Notes: generated by a model from the letters alone, not told the origin. 64,000 bases of DNA from Clostridium sp. 12(A) (GCA_000526575.1 JAGI01000002.1:744001-808000), one strand, 5' to 3'; shown: positions 46,043 to 55,182, counted from the stretch's first letter. Numbers and translations are program-made.

Positions 46043-46606
46043 ATGCGAATCATTATTGGAGTATCTGGTGCTACCGGTGTTATCATGAGTTATTATCTGC
46101 TAAAAGCCTTAAAGGAAGTGGAGGGCTGTGAAACACACCTTGTGGTATCCGATTATGCAAAATTAAATTGGGAGCTGGAAACAGATCTGCCATTTCAGCT
46201 TCTGCTAGACAATGCAGATCAGTATTATGATGTACATAATCTGGCAGCCGCCATTTCCAGCGGCTCCTACCAAACCGACGGCATGATCGTTATGCCCTGC
46301 AGTATGAAAACTCTGGCGGGTATTGTAAGCGGATATACGGACAATTTACTGATTCGTGCTGCGGATGTTTGTATCAAGGAGAACAGAAAGGTTATACTTT
46401 GTACCAGAGAAATGCCTTTAAGCAAGCTGCATCTTCGCAATATGCAGTCAGCAGCTGATTTAGGCTGTACCATTATGCCCCCAATGCTGACATTTTACAA
46501 TAACCCGCAATCCCTTGATGACCAGATCAATCATGTAATAGGAAAAACGCTGATGCAGTTTGGTATCAATCATAAAAGCTTTATTCCCTGGAACGGAATA
46601 CATTAA
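46043..46606 (+). CDS. ubiX: UbiX-family flavin prenyltransferase
   Basis: A 187-residue flavoprotein that joins a dimethylallyl group to FMN to make prenylated FMN, the cofactor of UbiD. The N-terminal IIIGVSGATGVIMSYYLLKAL and DGMIVMPCSMKTLAGIVSG motifs are those of UbiX/Pad1, with REMPLSKLHLRNM later. GAGGTTG precedes ATG 46043; an upstream in-frame start lies inside the permease gene. It supplies the cofactor for the UbiD protein three genes upstream. Confidence 0.95.
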   Translation: MRIIIGVSGATGVIMSYYLLKALKEVEGCETHLVVSDYAKLNWELETDLPFQLLLDNADQYYDVHNLAAAISSGSYQTDGMIVMPCSMKTLAGIVSGYTDNLLIRAADVCIKENRKVILCTREMPLSKLHLRNMQSAADLGCTIMPPMLTFYNNPQSLDDQINHVIGKTLMQFGINHKSFIPWNGIH

Positions 46607-46630
46607 GACCATCGTATAAAGAAAGGCAGT

Positions 46631-47008
46631 ATGACTATGATAACTGAAACCTATGGAAATGGAAAATACATTGTGAATATTAGTGTCCATGATACCAATG
46701 GGGCCGGACTTGCTGTGTTTGTAAGAGGTGGGGATAAACCACATCTGGGAGGGGTCGCCCTGGCTTCCCCTGGAATTGAGATGCATGGCAGAACCTTATC
46801 AAAATGTGATCTCTGGACCATTACCGTTCCAGGGCATAAGGATGCGGAGCTCGCTCAGAGAATCGCAAAAAAGATCTGCATCGCATCCGGGGAGCCGGTA
46901 TCTGTCAGCCTGGGAATCCATGTGGAAAATGCAACTCCTGAGGAAATTGAGCTGATATGCACCAATGTGGATGAAGGCGTAGATGTGTTTCTTCAAAAAT
47001 ATCTATAA
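46631..47008 (+). CDS. LpdD-like protein, probable prenylated-flavin chaperone
   Basis: A 125-residue protein (NISVHDTNGAGLAVFVRGGDKPHLGGVALASPG, a GKPV-like SGEPVSVSLGIHVENAT segment). It resembles the small proteins associated with gallate decarboxylase (LpdD) that have been proposed to carry or deliver prenylated FMN. The operon position directly after ubiX supports that role. The assignment comes from memory of the family and from context. It overlaps the out-of-frame upstream region of idi but not the chosen start; the gap to idi is 16 bases. Confidence 0.7.
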   Translation: MTMITETYGNGKYIVNISVHDTNGAGLAVFVRGGDKPHLGGVALASPGIEMHGRTLSKCDLWTITVPGHKDAELAQRIAKKICIASGEPVSVSLGIHVENATPEEIELICTNVDEGVDVFLQKYL

Positions 47009-47024
47009 ATGGATTGGAGTTAAT

Positions 47025-47531
47025 ATGGATGAGCTAATATGCGTTGATGTTCTGGATCAGCCGGTTGGTAAGGCTACAAAGGAAATATGTCATAAGGAAG
47101 GACTCCTCCACAGAGCATTTTCTGTATTCTTATATCGGGATGGGAAGCTGCTTCTTCAGCAGCGTGCCAGGAATAAGTATCATTCCGGCGGGCTGTGGAC
47201 CAATGCATGCTGCTCTCATCCCCGATATGGGGAAGCTCTTGATGACGCTGTTAGAAGGCGTCTTAATGAGGAAGTGGGAGCCGTATGTCCCTGTAAGGAA
47301 ATCGGTCAGTTTATTTATTATCACCAGTTTGAACAGAATCTCTATGAATACGAATATGATCATGTATTCTTAGGGGAATACGAAGGCAAGGTATCCCCCG
47401 ATCCAAAGGAAATTATGGATGTGGCGTGGGTAGATGTAGATGAGCTGTCAAAAAGCCTTGTGACAAGCCCTCATCTGTATACGGTCTGGTTTTTAACAGC
47501 GGCACCAATGGTGATCCGCGAATTATCATAA
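47025..47531 (+). CDS. idi: Isopentenyl-diphosphate delta-isomerase, type I (Nudix)
   Basis: A 168-residue Nudix-fold isomerase converting isopentenyl to dimethylallyl diphosphate. The catalytic-Cys motif TNACCSHPRYGE near residue 64, the Nudix-like segment AVRRRLNEEVG and the YEYDHVFLGE motif are present. ATG 47025 follows TTGGAG; an upstream in-frame ATG at 46983 overlaps the previous gene. It is the last gene of the decarboxylase operon. Because UbiX uses dimethylallyl (di)phosphate, it probably supplies prenyl donor for the cofactor rather than bulk isoprenoids. Confidence 0.92.
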   Translation: MDELICVDVLDQPVGKATKEICHKEGLLHRAFSVFLYRDGKLLLQQRARNKYHSGGLWTNACCSHPRYGEALDDAVRRRLNEEVGAVCPCKEIGQFIYYHQFEQNLYEYEYDHVFLGEYEGKVSPDPKEIMDVAWVDVDELSKSLVTSPHLYTVWFLTAAPMVIRELS

Positions 47532-47534
47532 TCA

Positions 47535-47575
47535 TTTACTTTTGAAATCTGAAAGTAAATCGTTTACTTTTTTAC
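47535..47575 (+). terminator. Terminator with a competing upstream pairing after idi
   Basis: AAAGTAAA (47552-47559) can pair either with upstream TTTACTTT (47535-47542) or with downstream TTTACTTT (47563-47570), the second followed by TTT and forming the terminator. The identical flanking arms make two exclusive structures. Confidence 0.6.
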
Positions 47576-47680
47576 TAAAGACAATGAGCAGGAATAACCT
47601 GATAAAATGGCAGGATCCCAGTTGTTACTACGGAAGGAAAGAGACGGTTTCATTATAATTTACAAATGGGAGGTATCATT

Positions 47681-49480
47681 ATGAATGAAAAAAAGGCGGC
47701 TAAGGTGTATATGAAACGATTGCCGGTGAAATGGAAGCTTGCAGTGGGATTTGGTATTTTGTTTGTTATCCTGCTCTTATCTCTGGGCACCTCAGCAAAA
47801 AGTATTTCCAGCATCGGAAAGCAGGTGGAGATGTACTCCAGATTCACCTATCCCCTGACCAGCCGCAATCTGTCAGCACAGGTTGATATGTACTCTGTAC
47901 AGCGTTACCTTTTAATGGCGATTTTAGATAAGTCTGCCGGGAAAGATTATCAGGCTTCCCTTGACTTATCCAATGAGAGCGTAGATGGGTTTAAAACCAA
48001 TATGGAGTATTTTGCCTCCCATCAGCGAAGCAAAGCCAACGATGAGAATATTGCGCAGATCACACAGTATGTAACTGAGGCAGAGGCAGCAAGAATGAAG
48101 ATCATTGACATGATTAAGGATCCTTCAAAAAAAGATACCAAAGCCGCCTATGAGCTGTTCCAAAATGAATTTGTACCTACGTTTAATAAGATTGCAAAGA
48201 TCATGGATGATATGAATGCAGTAGGAGATCAGAAGGAAGCCCTTCAGAGTAAGACAGCTAAAACCATTGTATCCAATGCCTGGATCATACTTGCGATTGT
48301 TTTACTCAGCGCCATAGCAGCAACCATTGGTGTTATATATGTGCTGGTCCGTGCAATCCTGATTCCTGTGACTGAAATCCAAGAGGTCTACAAAGAAATG
48401 GCAAAAGGCAATCTTCATAAACAGGTTCAATACGAAAGCGACGACGAGCTGGGCCGGATGGCGTTGAACATTCGGGAGACAAATGCCAGACTCACTACAT
48501 ATATTGAGGACATTATTGATAAATTGTCCCGCCTTTCCAGAGGGGATATGTGTATTTCCATTGATCTCGACTATATGGGTGATTTTGCAGTAATCAAGCA
48601 GTCCCTTTTAAAAACCACAGAGGCACTTAATTCTACCATGCTGGTTATATCAACATCAGCGGATCAGGTGAGTTCCGGTGCCGGTCAGGTGGCAGATGCT
48701 TCCCAGGCACTTGCATCCGGGGCTACAGAGCAGGCTGCCACTGTGGAAGAATTAACGGCGGCGATTCAGAGCGTAACAGAAAAAGCAGAAAAGAATACAG
48801 TCTCTGTTCGTAAAGCAACGGAATATGTGGCTCAGGCAGGAGAGGGTGTATATGAAAGCAACGATCATATGAAGAACTTGAATGCTGCAATGAAGGAGAT
48901 CATCCAGTCTTCCGAGGAAATTTCCAAGGTAACAAAGCTGGTGGAAGACATTGCCTTCCAGACAAACATTCTGGCTCTCAATGCAGCGGTAGAAGCAGCA
49001 AGGGCAGGGGAAGCGGGAAAAGGCTTTGCAGTGGTTGCCGACGAGGTGAGAAATCTGGCAGCTAAGTCTGCAGAAGCAGCAAAGCAGACGGCAGAGCTGA
49101 TTCAACAGTCTAATAGGAAGGTTGCAGAGGGAGAAAAAATAGCAAGTCAGACCCTCGAGCTATTAAATGATGTTGCGGAAAAAGCGGCTATGGTGGATGA
49201 GGCAATCAAAGAAATTGAAGCAGATTCACAGGATCAGACCAATGCCATCGTTCAAATCAATCAGGGCTTATCTCAGGTATCCTCTGTGGTTCAAAATAAT
49301 GCTGCAACGGCAGAAGAAAGCTCAGCTTCCAGCGAGGAGCTCACTGCCCAGGCTCAGATTCTTCGGGGAGAGCTGTCTAAATTTAAGCTTTCCTTAAACA
49401 CCAATAAGGGAATGAGTGAAACCCATGAGCCGGAAAGCCACCTCTATGAAGACGGTGATACTGCATATGGAAAGTATTAG
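47681..49480 (+). CDS. Methyl-accepting chemotaxis protein
   Basis: A 599-residue chemoreceptor: a cytoplasmic start, TM1 at about 18-38, an extracellular four-helix-bundle-type sensor domain of about 160 residues, TM2 at about 202-225, a HAMP domain ([17 protein letters not shown]), then the signalling coiled coil. The tip [22 protein letters not shown]-like hairpin and [22 protein letters not shown] are conserved, and methylation-type Gln/Glu sites flank it. GGGAGG precedes ATG 47681. It stands next to the aromatic acid locus, so sensing of a related compound is possible but unproved. Confidence 0.94.
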   Translation: MNEKKAAKVYMKRLPVKWKLAVGFGILFVILLLSLGTSAKSISSIGKQVEMYSRFTYPLTSRNLSAQVDMYSVQRYLLMAILDKSAGKDYQASLDLSNESVDGFKTNMEYFASHQRSKANDENIAQITQYVTEAEAARMKIIDMIKDPSKKDTKAAYELFQNEFVPTFNKIAKIMDDMNAVGDQKEALQSKTAKTIVSNAWIILAIVLLSAIAATIGVIYVLVRAILIPVTEIQEVYKEMAKGNLHKQVQYESDDELGRMALNIRETNARLTTYIEDIIDKLSRLSRGDMCISIDLDYMGDFAVIKQSLLKTTEALNSTMLVISTSADQVSSGAGQVADASQALASGATEQAATVEELTAAIQSVTEKAEKNTVSVRKATEYVAQAGEGVYESNDHMKNLNAAMKEIIQSSEEISKVTKLVEDIAFQTNILALNAAVEAARAGEAGKGFAVVADEVRNLAAKSAEAAKQTAELIQQSNRKVAEGEKIASQTLELLNDVAEKAAMVDEAIKEIEADSQDQTNAIVQINQGLSQVSSVVQNNAATAEESSASSEELTAQAQILRGELSKFKLSLNTNKGMSETHEPESHLYEDGDTAYGKY

Positions 49481-49486
49481 ATTGTC

Positions 49487-49515
49487 TTGACTTTATGGTA
49501 GAAGTAAGATATTAT
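49487..49515 (+). promoter_or_regulatory. SigA-type promoter of the corrinoid uptake operon
   Basis: TTGACT (49487-49492), a 17-base spacer, TATTAT (49510-49515), 30 bases before the riboswitch. Confidence 0.65.
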
Positions 49516-49544
49516 ACCTATGAGTTTCAAATTACATAGGAAGA

Positions 49545-49722
49545 AATACGGTTCGGCCCTCTGCCGATTAATAGAGAAGTCAGGTGAGATTCCTGCATAG
49601 TCCCGCTGCTGTGATAGCGTAGGTTTTTTGTGAATCATTCAACCACTGAGAGCAATCTTGGGAAGGTAAAAAAACCGCTGAAGAAAGATTCGGAACGCTT
49701 AAGTCAGAAGAACTGCCGTATT
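49545..49722 (+). ncRNA. Cobalamin riboswitch
   Basis: Outer stem AATACGG (49545-49551) / CCGTATT (49716-49722). Inside are the class features: GTCAGGTGAGATTCCTGCA, the TCCCGCTGCTGTGAT segment, and the B12-box region CCACTGAGAGCAATCTTGGGAAGG, then AAGTCAGAAGAACTGCC. It is followed by an expression platform ending in the terminator at 49833-49878. Cobalamin binding should favour termination and shut off the importer. Confidence 0.92.
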
Positions 49723-49832
49723 TTATTGTGATTTCCTCGCGGATGACGATGGGAACAGCTTTATAAAAATCGTGTCAGTTACAGACAGGACATTATTGGT
49801 GTACCTGATGGCGGTTTGTTGTTCATGGTAAA

Positions 49833-49878
49833 ATACCCCTAGTATTTGCGTAAAGGCAGATATCAGGGGTTTTTCTTT
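49833..49878 (+). terminator. Expression-platform terminator of the cobalamin riboswitch
   Basis: ACCCCT (49835-49840) pairs with AGGGGT (49865-49870), extended inward by GTAT/ATAT and TGC/GCA, followed by TTTTTCTTTT. It lies 90 bases before the first gene. Confidence 0.8.
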
Positions 49879-49969
49879 TGTGATCTCCTTGTTCTTAGCA
49901 GGAACCATCAAGGCGGAGTTCTATGAAAATTATGAAATCAGAAAATAACAGAGGTTGAGGAGACAAAAG

Positions 49970-50989
49970 ATGAAAAAAAGATTAATTGCACTTGCAGCCG
50001 CCATAGTCCTTTCTGTGACAGGGTGTTCTACAGCAGCACCATCAGGCAGTAAACAGGCCGAAACATCAGGTTCCATAGCAGAAACAGCTGGTCAGCAAAA
50101 GGAAGCGTATGGCGTAGTAGTAATTCAAAATGGTGAAAGGACTATTACCTTTACCTCCATGCCCCAGAAAGTACTTTGCTGTAATTTATACAGTGCTGAA
50201 AACATGGTAATGCTTGGATTAAAAGATTATATAGCAGGAAGAAATGTACCAGCCAGTAAGGCAGAAACCCCTCTGCCGGAGCTGGCGGATGAGTTTGCCC
50301 CCATACCTGAAATAGAGGTCTCACATGAGAACGCTGTGGCTCTGGAAGCAGACCTTGTAATTGGACAAATCAGTTCCTTTCAGGAAAGCAAATGGGGAAC
50401 CTACGATATGTTCGGCAACAAAGGCGTGAACTGCTATACCATTACCGGCACCCTTGTAAAAGATGAAACCATAGAGGATGTTTATACCGACATTGAAAAC
50501 CTTGGTAAAATATTTAAGGTAGAAGACAGGGCTTCGGCTTTGATTGATAAGATGAAAAAGGAAATCACCGATATACAGTCCGCTGTCTCTGATATTGAGG
50601 AAACGGACAAAGTAAAGGTCTTTGTCATGGACAGCTTTAAGGGAAATGAAATATATACTACATCAGCTGGCTTGCAAAGCAACTTAATTGAACTGGCAGG
50701 TGGCATTAACGCAACCAGAAATATGGCTGACTCCCGTTGGTTCAACACCAGCGTGGAAACGCTTGTGAAAATAAATCCTGATATTATTATCTTTAATGAT
50801 TACGGCCAGCAGACCATGGAGGAAAAAATGGATTTTATGAATAATAATCCAGCACTTGCTGATGTTACAGCTGTTAAAAATAAGGCTTACTTAACGGTTC
50901 CTCTGGTAACGGTTATGCAGAATATCCGGTCAGCCAGCGCGTGCAAAAGCTTTGCAGAGTTTTTCTATCCGGAGAAATTTAAACAATGA
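49970..50989 (+). CDS. Corrinoid/metal-chelate ABC transporter substrate-binding lipoprotein (BtuF-like)
   Basis: A 339-residue lipoprotein: signal peptide with lipobox VTGCS (Cys at about 22), then a BtuF/FhuD-fold domain (QKVLCCNLYSAENMVMLG, VALEADLVIGQ, FVMDSFKGNEIYT, INPDIIIFNDYG). TTG 49955 is in frame, but ATG 49970 with GAGGAG upstream is better. Control by the cobalamin riboswitch indicates cobalamin, cobinamide or another corrinoid as ligand, though the fold also serves iron chelates. It overlaps the permease by four bases. Confidence 0.9.
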   Translation: MKKRLIALAAAIVLSVTGCSTAAPSGSKQAETSGSIAETAGQQKEAYGVVVIQNGERTITFTSMPQKVLCCNLYSAENMVMLGLKDYIAGRNVPASKAETPLPELADEFAPIPEIEVSHENAVALEADLVIGQISSFQESKWGTYDMFGNKGVNCYTITGTLVKDETIEDVYTDIENLGKIFKVEDRASALIDKMKKEITDIQSAVSDIEETDKVKVFVMDSFKGNEIYTTSAGLQSNLIELAGGINATRNMADSRWFNTSVETLVKINPDIIIFNDYGQQTMEEKMDFMNNNPALADVTAVKNKAYLTVPLVTVMQNIRSASACKSFAEFFYPEKFKQ

Positions 50990-52056
50990 GACAGGGAAAC
51001 GGTAAGAATTTAAGAGGAATCATGCTGTTTCCTGTACTGATTGCAGTCTTGCTGCTTTCTCTCCTGTTTGTGATATCCAAAGGCTCCACAGATATTTCCA
51101 TGTCTGTGGTCTACGGAATCTTAAATGACCAGGTCTTACATGGAGGTCGGGAATTAAAAGAGGGCTTATGGGGAAGGGCGGATTATCAGATCATCTGGAA
51201 TATCCGGCTTCCCAGAGTATTGTTTGGTATCTTATGCGGTGCCGGTCTTGGATTATGCGGTGCAGTGATGCAGGCTCTGGTTTTAAATCCCATTGCAGAC
51301 CCATATATTCTTGGCATCTCCTCAGGTGCATCTTCGGGGGCAGCCTGCGCGCTGCTTCTCCCGATTCCATTCTTCGGAGGCCAGTATCAGACTACAATCA
51401 TGGCTATGGCTGGCGCTTTGATATCCTCTGCTCTGGTGTACTTCATGGCGAAATTTGCTGGAGGGGGTAAGCTTCATCCGGTTACCTTATTGCTTTCCGG
51501 AACTGCAATCAATGCAGTAATGAGTGCTGTCACAGGTTTTTTGGTATTTATTGCAAAAAGCTCTGAAAGCATTGCAGCTGTGTATAACTGGCAGATGGGA
51601 AGCCTGGCAGCTGCTCAGTGGTCCACACTGACCATTCCAGCTCTTGGCGTTTTTCTTGGTCTCATCGTTTGTATCCTTCAGTCAGGGAATTTAAATCTGA
51701 TGATGATGGGAGATGAGGATGCGGCAGCTCTTGGTCTGTCAGTAAAGCATGTTAGAGCTGGTATGTTTATTGTCTGCTCGATAATCGTTGCATCCCTGGT
51801 TTCTGTTACCGGCATCATTGGCTTTGTGGGTCTGGTGGTTCCACATGTGGTTCGTCTGATGATTCGCTCCAGCAATAATAAACTGGTGATTCCACTCAGT
51901 GCATTGTCAGGAGCCATTTATCTGATGTGGGCAGACAGCCTGGCCCGCAGCGCATTCCGGGCGGCAGAACTTCCGATAGGAATTATAACTGCTTTTGTTG
52001 GAGCGCCATTTTTCCTTTTTCTTATGATCCGGAAACATTACGGAGTTAGAGCGTAA
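50986..52056 (+). CDS. FecCD/BtuC-family ABC permease
   Basis: A 356-residue permease with about ten membrane segments. Family motifs are NIRLPRVLFGILCGAGLGLCG, NPIADPYILGISSGAS, GDEDAAALGLSV (coupling helix area) and IGFVGLVVPHVVRLM. It starts within the stop of the binding protein gene. It forms the membrane channel of the corrinoid importer with the ATPase encoded 18 bases downstream. Confidence 0.94.
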   Translation: MRQGNGKNLRGIMLFPVLIAVLLLSLLFVISKGSTDISMSVVYGILNDQVLHGGRELKEGLWGRADYQIIWNIRLPRVLFGILCGAGLGLCGAVMQALVLNPIADPYILGISSGASSGAACALLLPIPFFGGQYQTTIMAMAGALISSALVYFMAKFAGGGKLHPVTLLLSGTAINAVMSAVTGFLVFIAKSSESIAAVYNWQMGSLAAAQWSTLTIPALGVFLGLIVCILQSGNLNLMMMGDEDAAALGLSVKHVRAGMFIVCSIIVASLVSVTGIIGFVGLVVPHVVRLMIRSSNNKLVIPLSALSGAIYLMWADSLARSAFRAAELPIGIITAFVGAPFFLFLMIRKHYGVRA

Positions 52057-52074
52057 AGGAAGAAAAGGAGTATT

Positions 52075-52827
52075 ATGAAGATAGAATATCAAGATGTTTA
52101 TGTGTCTATAGGGAGGACCAGGATATTATATGGAGTAAATCTGACTGCTGAAAGCGGTAATATAACGGGAATTGTAGGCCCAAATGGCTGTGGGAAGTCA
52201 ACTCTCATAAAAACAACTCTGGGTCTTCATTCCATGAAAGCTGGAGATATTTTATTAGAGGGTTCTTCCCTGACAGGATTAAACAACAAGCAGCTGGCCC
52301 AGCGTTTCGCTTACGTGGGTCAGGAAAACAGCTGTATGTTTGATTTTACCGCATATGAAATCGTATCCATGGCCGTTCCTATCCGTGGGAGATTGAATAA
52401 ACGGGCGGAAAGAGCTCTCGTTATGAATGCACTGGAGCAGTTAGGCATTGTACACCTAAGGGACCGGAATATTCAGAATTTATCTGGTGGAGAGCGGAAA
52501 TTGGTCTTCATTGCAAGGGCATTTGCTCAGGGTGTGGATACGATTATTCTTGATGAACCAACAAATCACCTGGATATCAAACATCAGCTTTATATTTTAG
52601 ATATCTTAAAGCAGAGTAAAAAGACCATTCTTATTGTCTTACACGATTTAAGGCTGGCTGCGCATTATTGCGATACACTGTATTTAATGAAGCAGGGAAA
52701 CGTTGTTTGCGGAGGCAGGCCGTCAGAGGTCCTTCAAAAGAAAAGGGTACACCAGGTGTTTGGAGTAGAAGGCTTTGCATTAGAATTAGAGGATGGGGCT
52801 CTTGACTTTCACCTTAAGATGAATTAG
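52075..52827 (+). CDS. ABC transporter ATP-binding protein (BtuD/FepC-like)
   Basis: A 250-residue ATPase with Walker A GPNGCGKST near residue 35, the Q-loop YVGQENSCMFDF, signature LSGGERK, Walker B IILDEPTNHLD and the switch His in VLHDLRLAAHYCD. The length and motifs match the iron-chelate/cobalamin importer ATPases. It is last in the riboswitch-controlled operon, followed by a terminator at 52898. Confidence 0.95.
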   Translation: MKIEYQDVYVSIGRTRILYGVNLTAESGNITGIVGPNGCGKSTLIKTTLGLHSMKAGDILLEGSSLTGLNNKQLAQRFAYVGQENSCMFDFTAYEIVSMAVPIRGRLNKRAERALVMNALEQLGIVHLRDRNIQNLSGGERKLVFIARAFAQGVDTIILDEPTNHLDIKHQLYILDILKQSKKTILIVLHDLRLAAHYCDTLYLMKQGNVVCGGRPSEVLQKKRVHQVFGVEGFALELEDGALDFHLKMN

Positions 52828-52897
52828 CTCTTTTACAAGTATTTTATTAAATAAAGCTTTAATAAATCTATTATTTGCATATGAAATATATAAATCG

Positions 52898-52926
52898 CCG
52901 TCAAGATTATCTTGACGGTTTTTTGT
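52898..52926 (+). terminator. Terminator of the corrinoid uptake operon
   Basis: A perfect 9-bp stem CCGTCAAGA (52898-52906) / TCTTGACGG (52910-52918) with a 3-base loop, followed by six T. Confidence 0.93.
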
Positions 52927-52987
52927 TTTTTCAGAAATAGAATTTATTTGTGGAATCAATCTTATAAGTTAGCAAGGGAGTGATTTT

Positions 52988-53092
52988 ATGTTAATATTGC
53001 GAAATATGTTGGAATATATCGAATTGAATGTTGAAAATAATATTATTTTGCATATAACTGTCATTAGCTCAATAAAACTTTATTTTGATTAA
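52988..53092 (+). CDS. Possible 34-residue peptide upstream of the two-component system
   Basis: An ATG preceded by a strong AAGGGAGTGATTTT site opens a 34-residue frame beginning MLILRNMLEYIELN and ending SSIKLYFD. It has a hydrophobic middle (NIILHITVISS). No family is recognised. It lies between the terminator of the corrinoid operon and the LytTR regulator, in very AT-rich DNA. It could be a leader or signal peptide, or a chance frame; the ribosome site is the only support. Confidence 0.35.
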   Translation: MLILRNMLEYIELNVENNIILHITVISSIKLYFD

Positions 53093-53185
53093 AAATAGTA
53101 TTATAATATATTTAATGTAAAATACAAAATGAAAGTAATATTGCATTATCATAATATACACTCATTATAATAAAGGGGAATGAAT

Positions 53186-53896
53186 ATGAAAATACATATC
53201 GTTGTTTGTGATGATGAGGCAAGCGCTGTTAAATTAATTAAAGAAAGGTTATGTACCATTCTTGATCCACTGATTCAATATACTTGCTATGAATTTACCG
53301 ACCCAAGACATGTTATTAGTATGGCAAAGGATACTCCTATTGATTTGCTTTTGATAGACATTGAGATGCCTGATATAAAAGGGTTAGATGTAGTTAAGGA
53401 AGTAAGAATATATAATCATCAGTTGCTGGTCTTATTCATTACAAACATGGACATGTATGTATATGAATCATTTAAACTCCAGCCATTCAGATTTATCAGA
53501 AAATCTCATATGAATGAATTAAATGAAGCATTGAGCAGCGCTGTATCTATAATAAAGAATAATTTGGATATTTTTAACGTGCCAATTAATCTGGTTACGC
53601 ACAAGGAAGTGAAGATTCATGATATTATCTATTTCGAATCATTGCATAATAATGTAAAAATAGTCTTAAATGGAGATTCATTTGTATTTAGATCTACTTT
53701 AAAACTCATTGAAAAACAATTGGAAGGCAAGACATTCGTTCGAATACATAGCGGATTTTTGGTTAATTTGAAATATATCTATCTTATCAGGGGGTCTGCC
53801 GTAGAAATTAGTTTTAATGATAATATAATTTCTCTTCCGCTTAGCAGAAATCGTAGAAACAATTTAATTTCTGAATATAAAAGGAGTTTACGATAA
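53186..53896 (+). CDS. LytTR-family response regulator
   Basis: A 236-residue response regulator. The receiver domain (residues 1-120) has acidic D9/D10 and the phosphoacceptor D58 in LLLIDIEMP. A LytTR DNA-binding domain follows from about 130 (KIHDIIYFESLHNNVKIV, FVRIHSGFLVNLKYI, ISLPLSRNRR). Regulators of this type (AgrA-like) often control peptide and bacteriocin genes. ATG 53186 is spaced seven bases from GGGG; ATG 53180 is too close. It sits with a GHKL kinase just upstream of two precursor peptide genes, whose expression it probably controls. Confidence 0.94.
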   Translation: MKIHIVVCDDEASAVKLIKERLCTILDPLIQYTCYEFTDPRHVISMAKDTPIDLLLIDIEMPDIKGLDVVKEVRIYNHQLLVLFITNMDMYVYESFKLQPFRFIRKSHMNELNEALSSAVSIIKNNLDIFNVPINLVTHKEVKIHDIIYFESLHNNVKIVLNGDSFVFRSTLKLIEKQLEGKTFVRIHSGFLVNLKYIYLIRGSAVEISFNDNIISLPLSRNRRNNLISEYKRSLR

Positions 53897-53904
53897 AATT
53901 AATC

Positions 53905-55182
53905 ATGAGTATATATCAATTCAGCCTTATTATATTTGACTCTTTACTCGCGGTTTTCTTTTTACTGCGATATAATGGATATAAATGGAATGACAAGCCT
54001 CAATTTTTAATGTTGTTTCCAATATTGATAATGAACATTTGGTATTCTGACAGAAATGTTCATGTTCTGGCTGTCATAGGAAATATTTTTGTTTCTTATC
54101 TTTTAATGATTATATTGAAATTTGAAGGTAGAACAAAATTTGGTCTTCTTTGGTCCTGCATTCTTTATTATGGAACATTAATGCTATCAAACTCCATGGT
54201 CTCCGTTTTGTTTCTGTTACTTATGAATAAAAGTCTTGGTTTTTTCAAGATTCCTCATGTATTTGCTGTTTTACTATGTCTGATCTTAAAAAGCTATCAA
54301 TGGGGAATTATTAGATTTTATATTTTTTTAGAAGAGAGAAATATTACGTCTGAAAATGATAACATTCAGCCAATGATAAGTAACTCGATTTATAATATTG
54401 CTTTTATAGTTGTTATCTTATATGCAATCAATAATAATATTTTAGAGGAACCATATGGTTTCTTACTCCTTATTATTGGAATTGTGGTCAGTCAGGTTAT
54501 ATTCTTTTATATGTATGCTAAAATGAACAGTAAAAGCAGACTCTCTCATGTAAAAAATCTCCTTATGCAGATATATGAAGATGAGCGGTACTTAATAGGA
54601 AATAATCAACAAGTTGACAGAATGGCCCGAATTAATCATGATATTAAAAACCATTTAACTTATATTGCTTATAATTTAGATAATAAAAATTATGATAAGG
54701 CAAAAGAGTATATTGTAGAATTAATAAACAATGCGGGTTTAAATTTTAATTTTATAAAGCTTACCGATAACTCTCTCAATTTTATCATTAATCATAAACT
54801 CAATCAGGCGTATAAAAAAAATATAAAGATTTTTGCTCAGATAGAAGATTTAAAGAAACCTTGCTTAGAAGAATTTGATTTATGTATATTACTATGTAAT
54901 GTTCTTGATAACGCAATAGAAGCAGTAGAAGGGCAAGAAAAAAAACAGATTCATATTGAGATATTTAATCATGCTGGCTATCAGACCTATTTTATAAAAA
55001 ACACAATTGAAACCTCTATATTAGAAGTGAATTCTGATCTCATTACCACTAAATATCAAAAGAAAGATCATGGATATGGATTTCAACAGATAAATGATAT
55101 TATCAATAAATACCATGGACATATTGATATCTACGAACTAGAAAGATTCTTCTGCATTAAAATATTAATTCCTACCTCATAA
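53905..55182 (+). CDS. GHKL-domain sensor histidine kinase (AgrC-like)
   Basis: A 425-residue kinase. About six membrane segments occupy residues 1-205; the cytoplasmic part has the phosphoacceptor H245 in INHDIKNHLTYI, the N-box NVLDNAIEA (332-340) and the G-box HGYGFQQI near 389. This is the AgrC/ComD layout, sensing a peptide or membrane signal and phosphorylating the LytTR regulator. The start ATG 53905 lies eight bases after the regulator stop but the AAGGAG site is 18 bases away, so translation may depend on coupling. Confidence 0.93.
   Translation: MSIYQFSLIIFDSLLAVFFLLRYNGYKWNDKPQFLMLFPILIMNIWYSDRNVHVLAVIGNIFVSYLLMIILKFEGRTKFGLLWSCILYYGTLMLSNSMVSVLFLLLMNKSLGFFKIPHVFAVLLCLILKSYQWGIIRFYIFLEERNITSENDNIQPMISNSIYNIAFIVVILYAINNNILEEPYGFLLLIIGIVVSQVIFFYMYAKMNSKSRLSHVKNLLMQIYEDERYLIGNNQQVDRMARINHDIKNHLTYIAYNLDNKNYDKAKEYIVELINNAGLNFNFIKLTDNSLNFIINHKLNQAYKKNIKIFAQIEDLKKPCLEEFDLCILLCNVLDNAIEAVEGQEKKQIHIEIFNHAGYQTYFIKNTIETSILEVNSDLITTKYQKKDHGYGFQQINDIINKYHGHIDIYELERFFCIKILIPTS

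Noticed and set aside
47575-47610. Sigma-28-type promoter of the chemoreceptor
   Set aside because: TAAA and CCTGATAA are present, but the spacing and -10 deviate from the known pattern; too weak to report as a feature.
52988-53092. AgrD-type autoinducing peptide
   Set aside because: No AgrB-like membrane protease gene is present and the peptide lacks a central Cys or Ser thiolactone motif.
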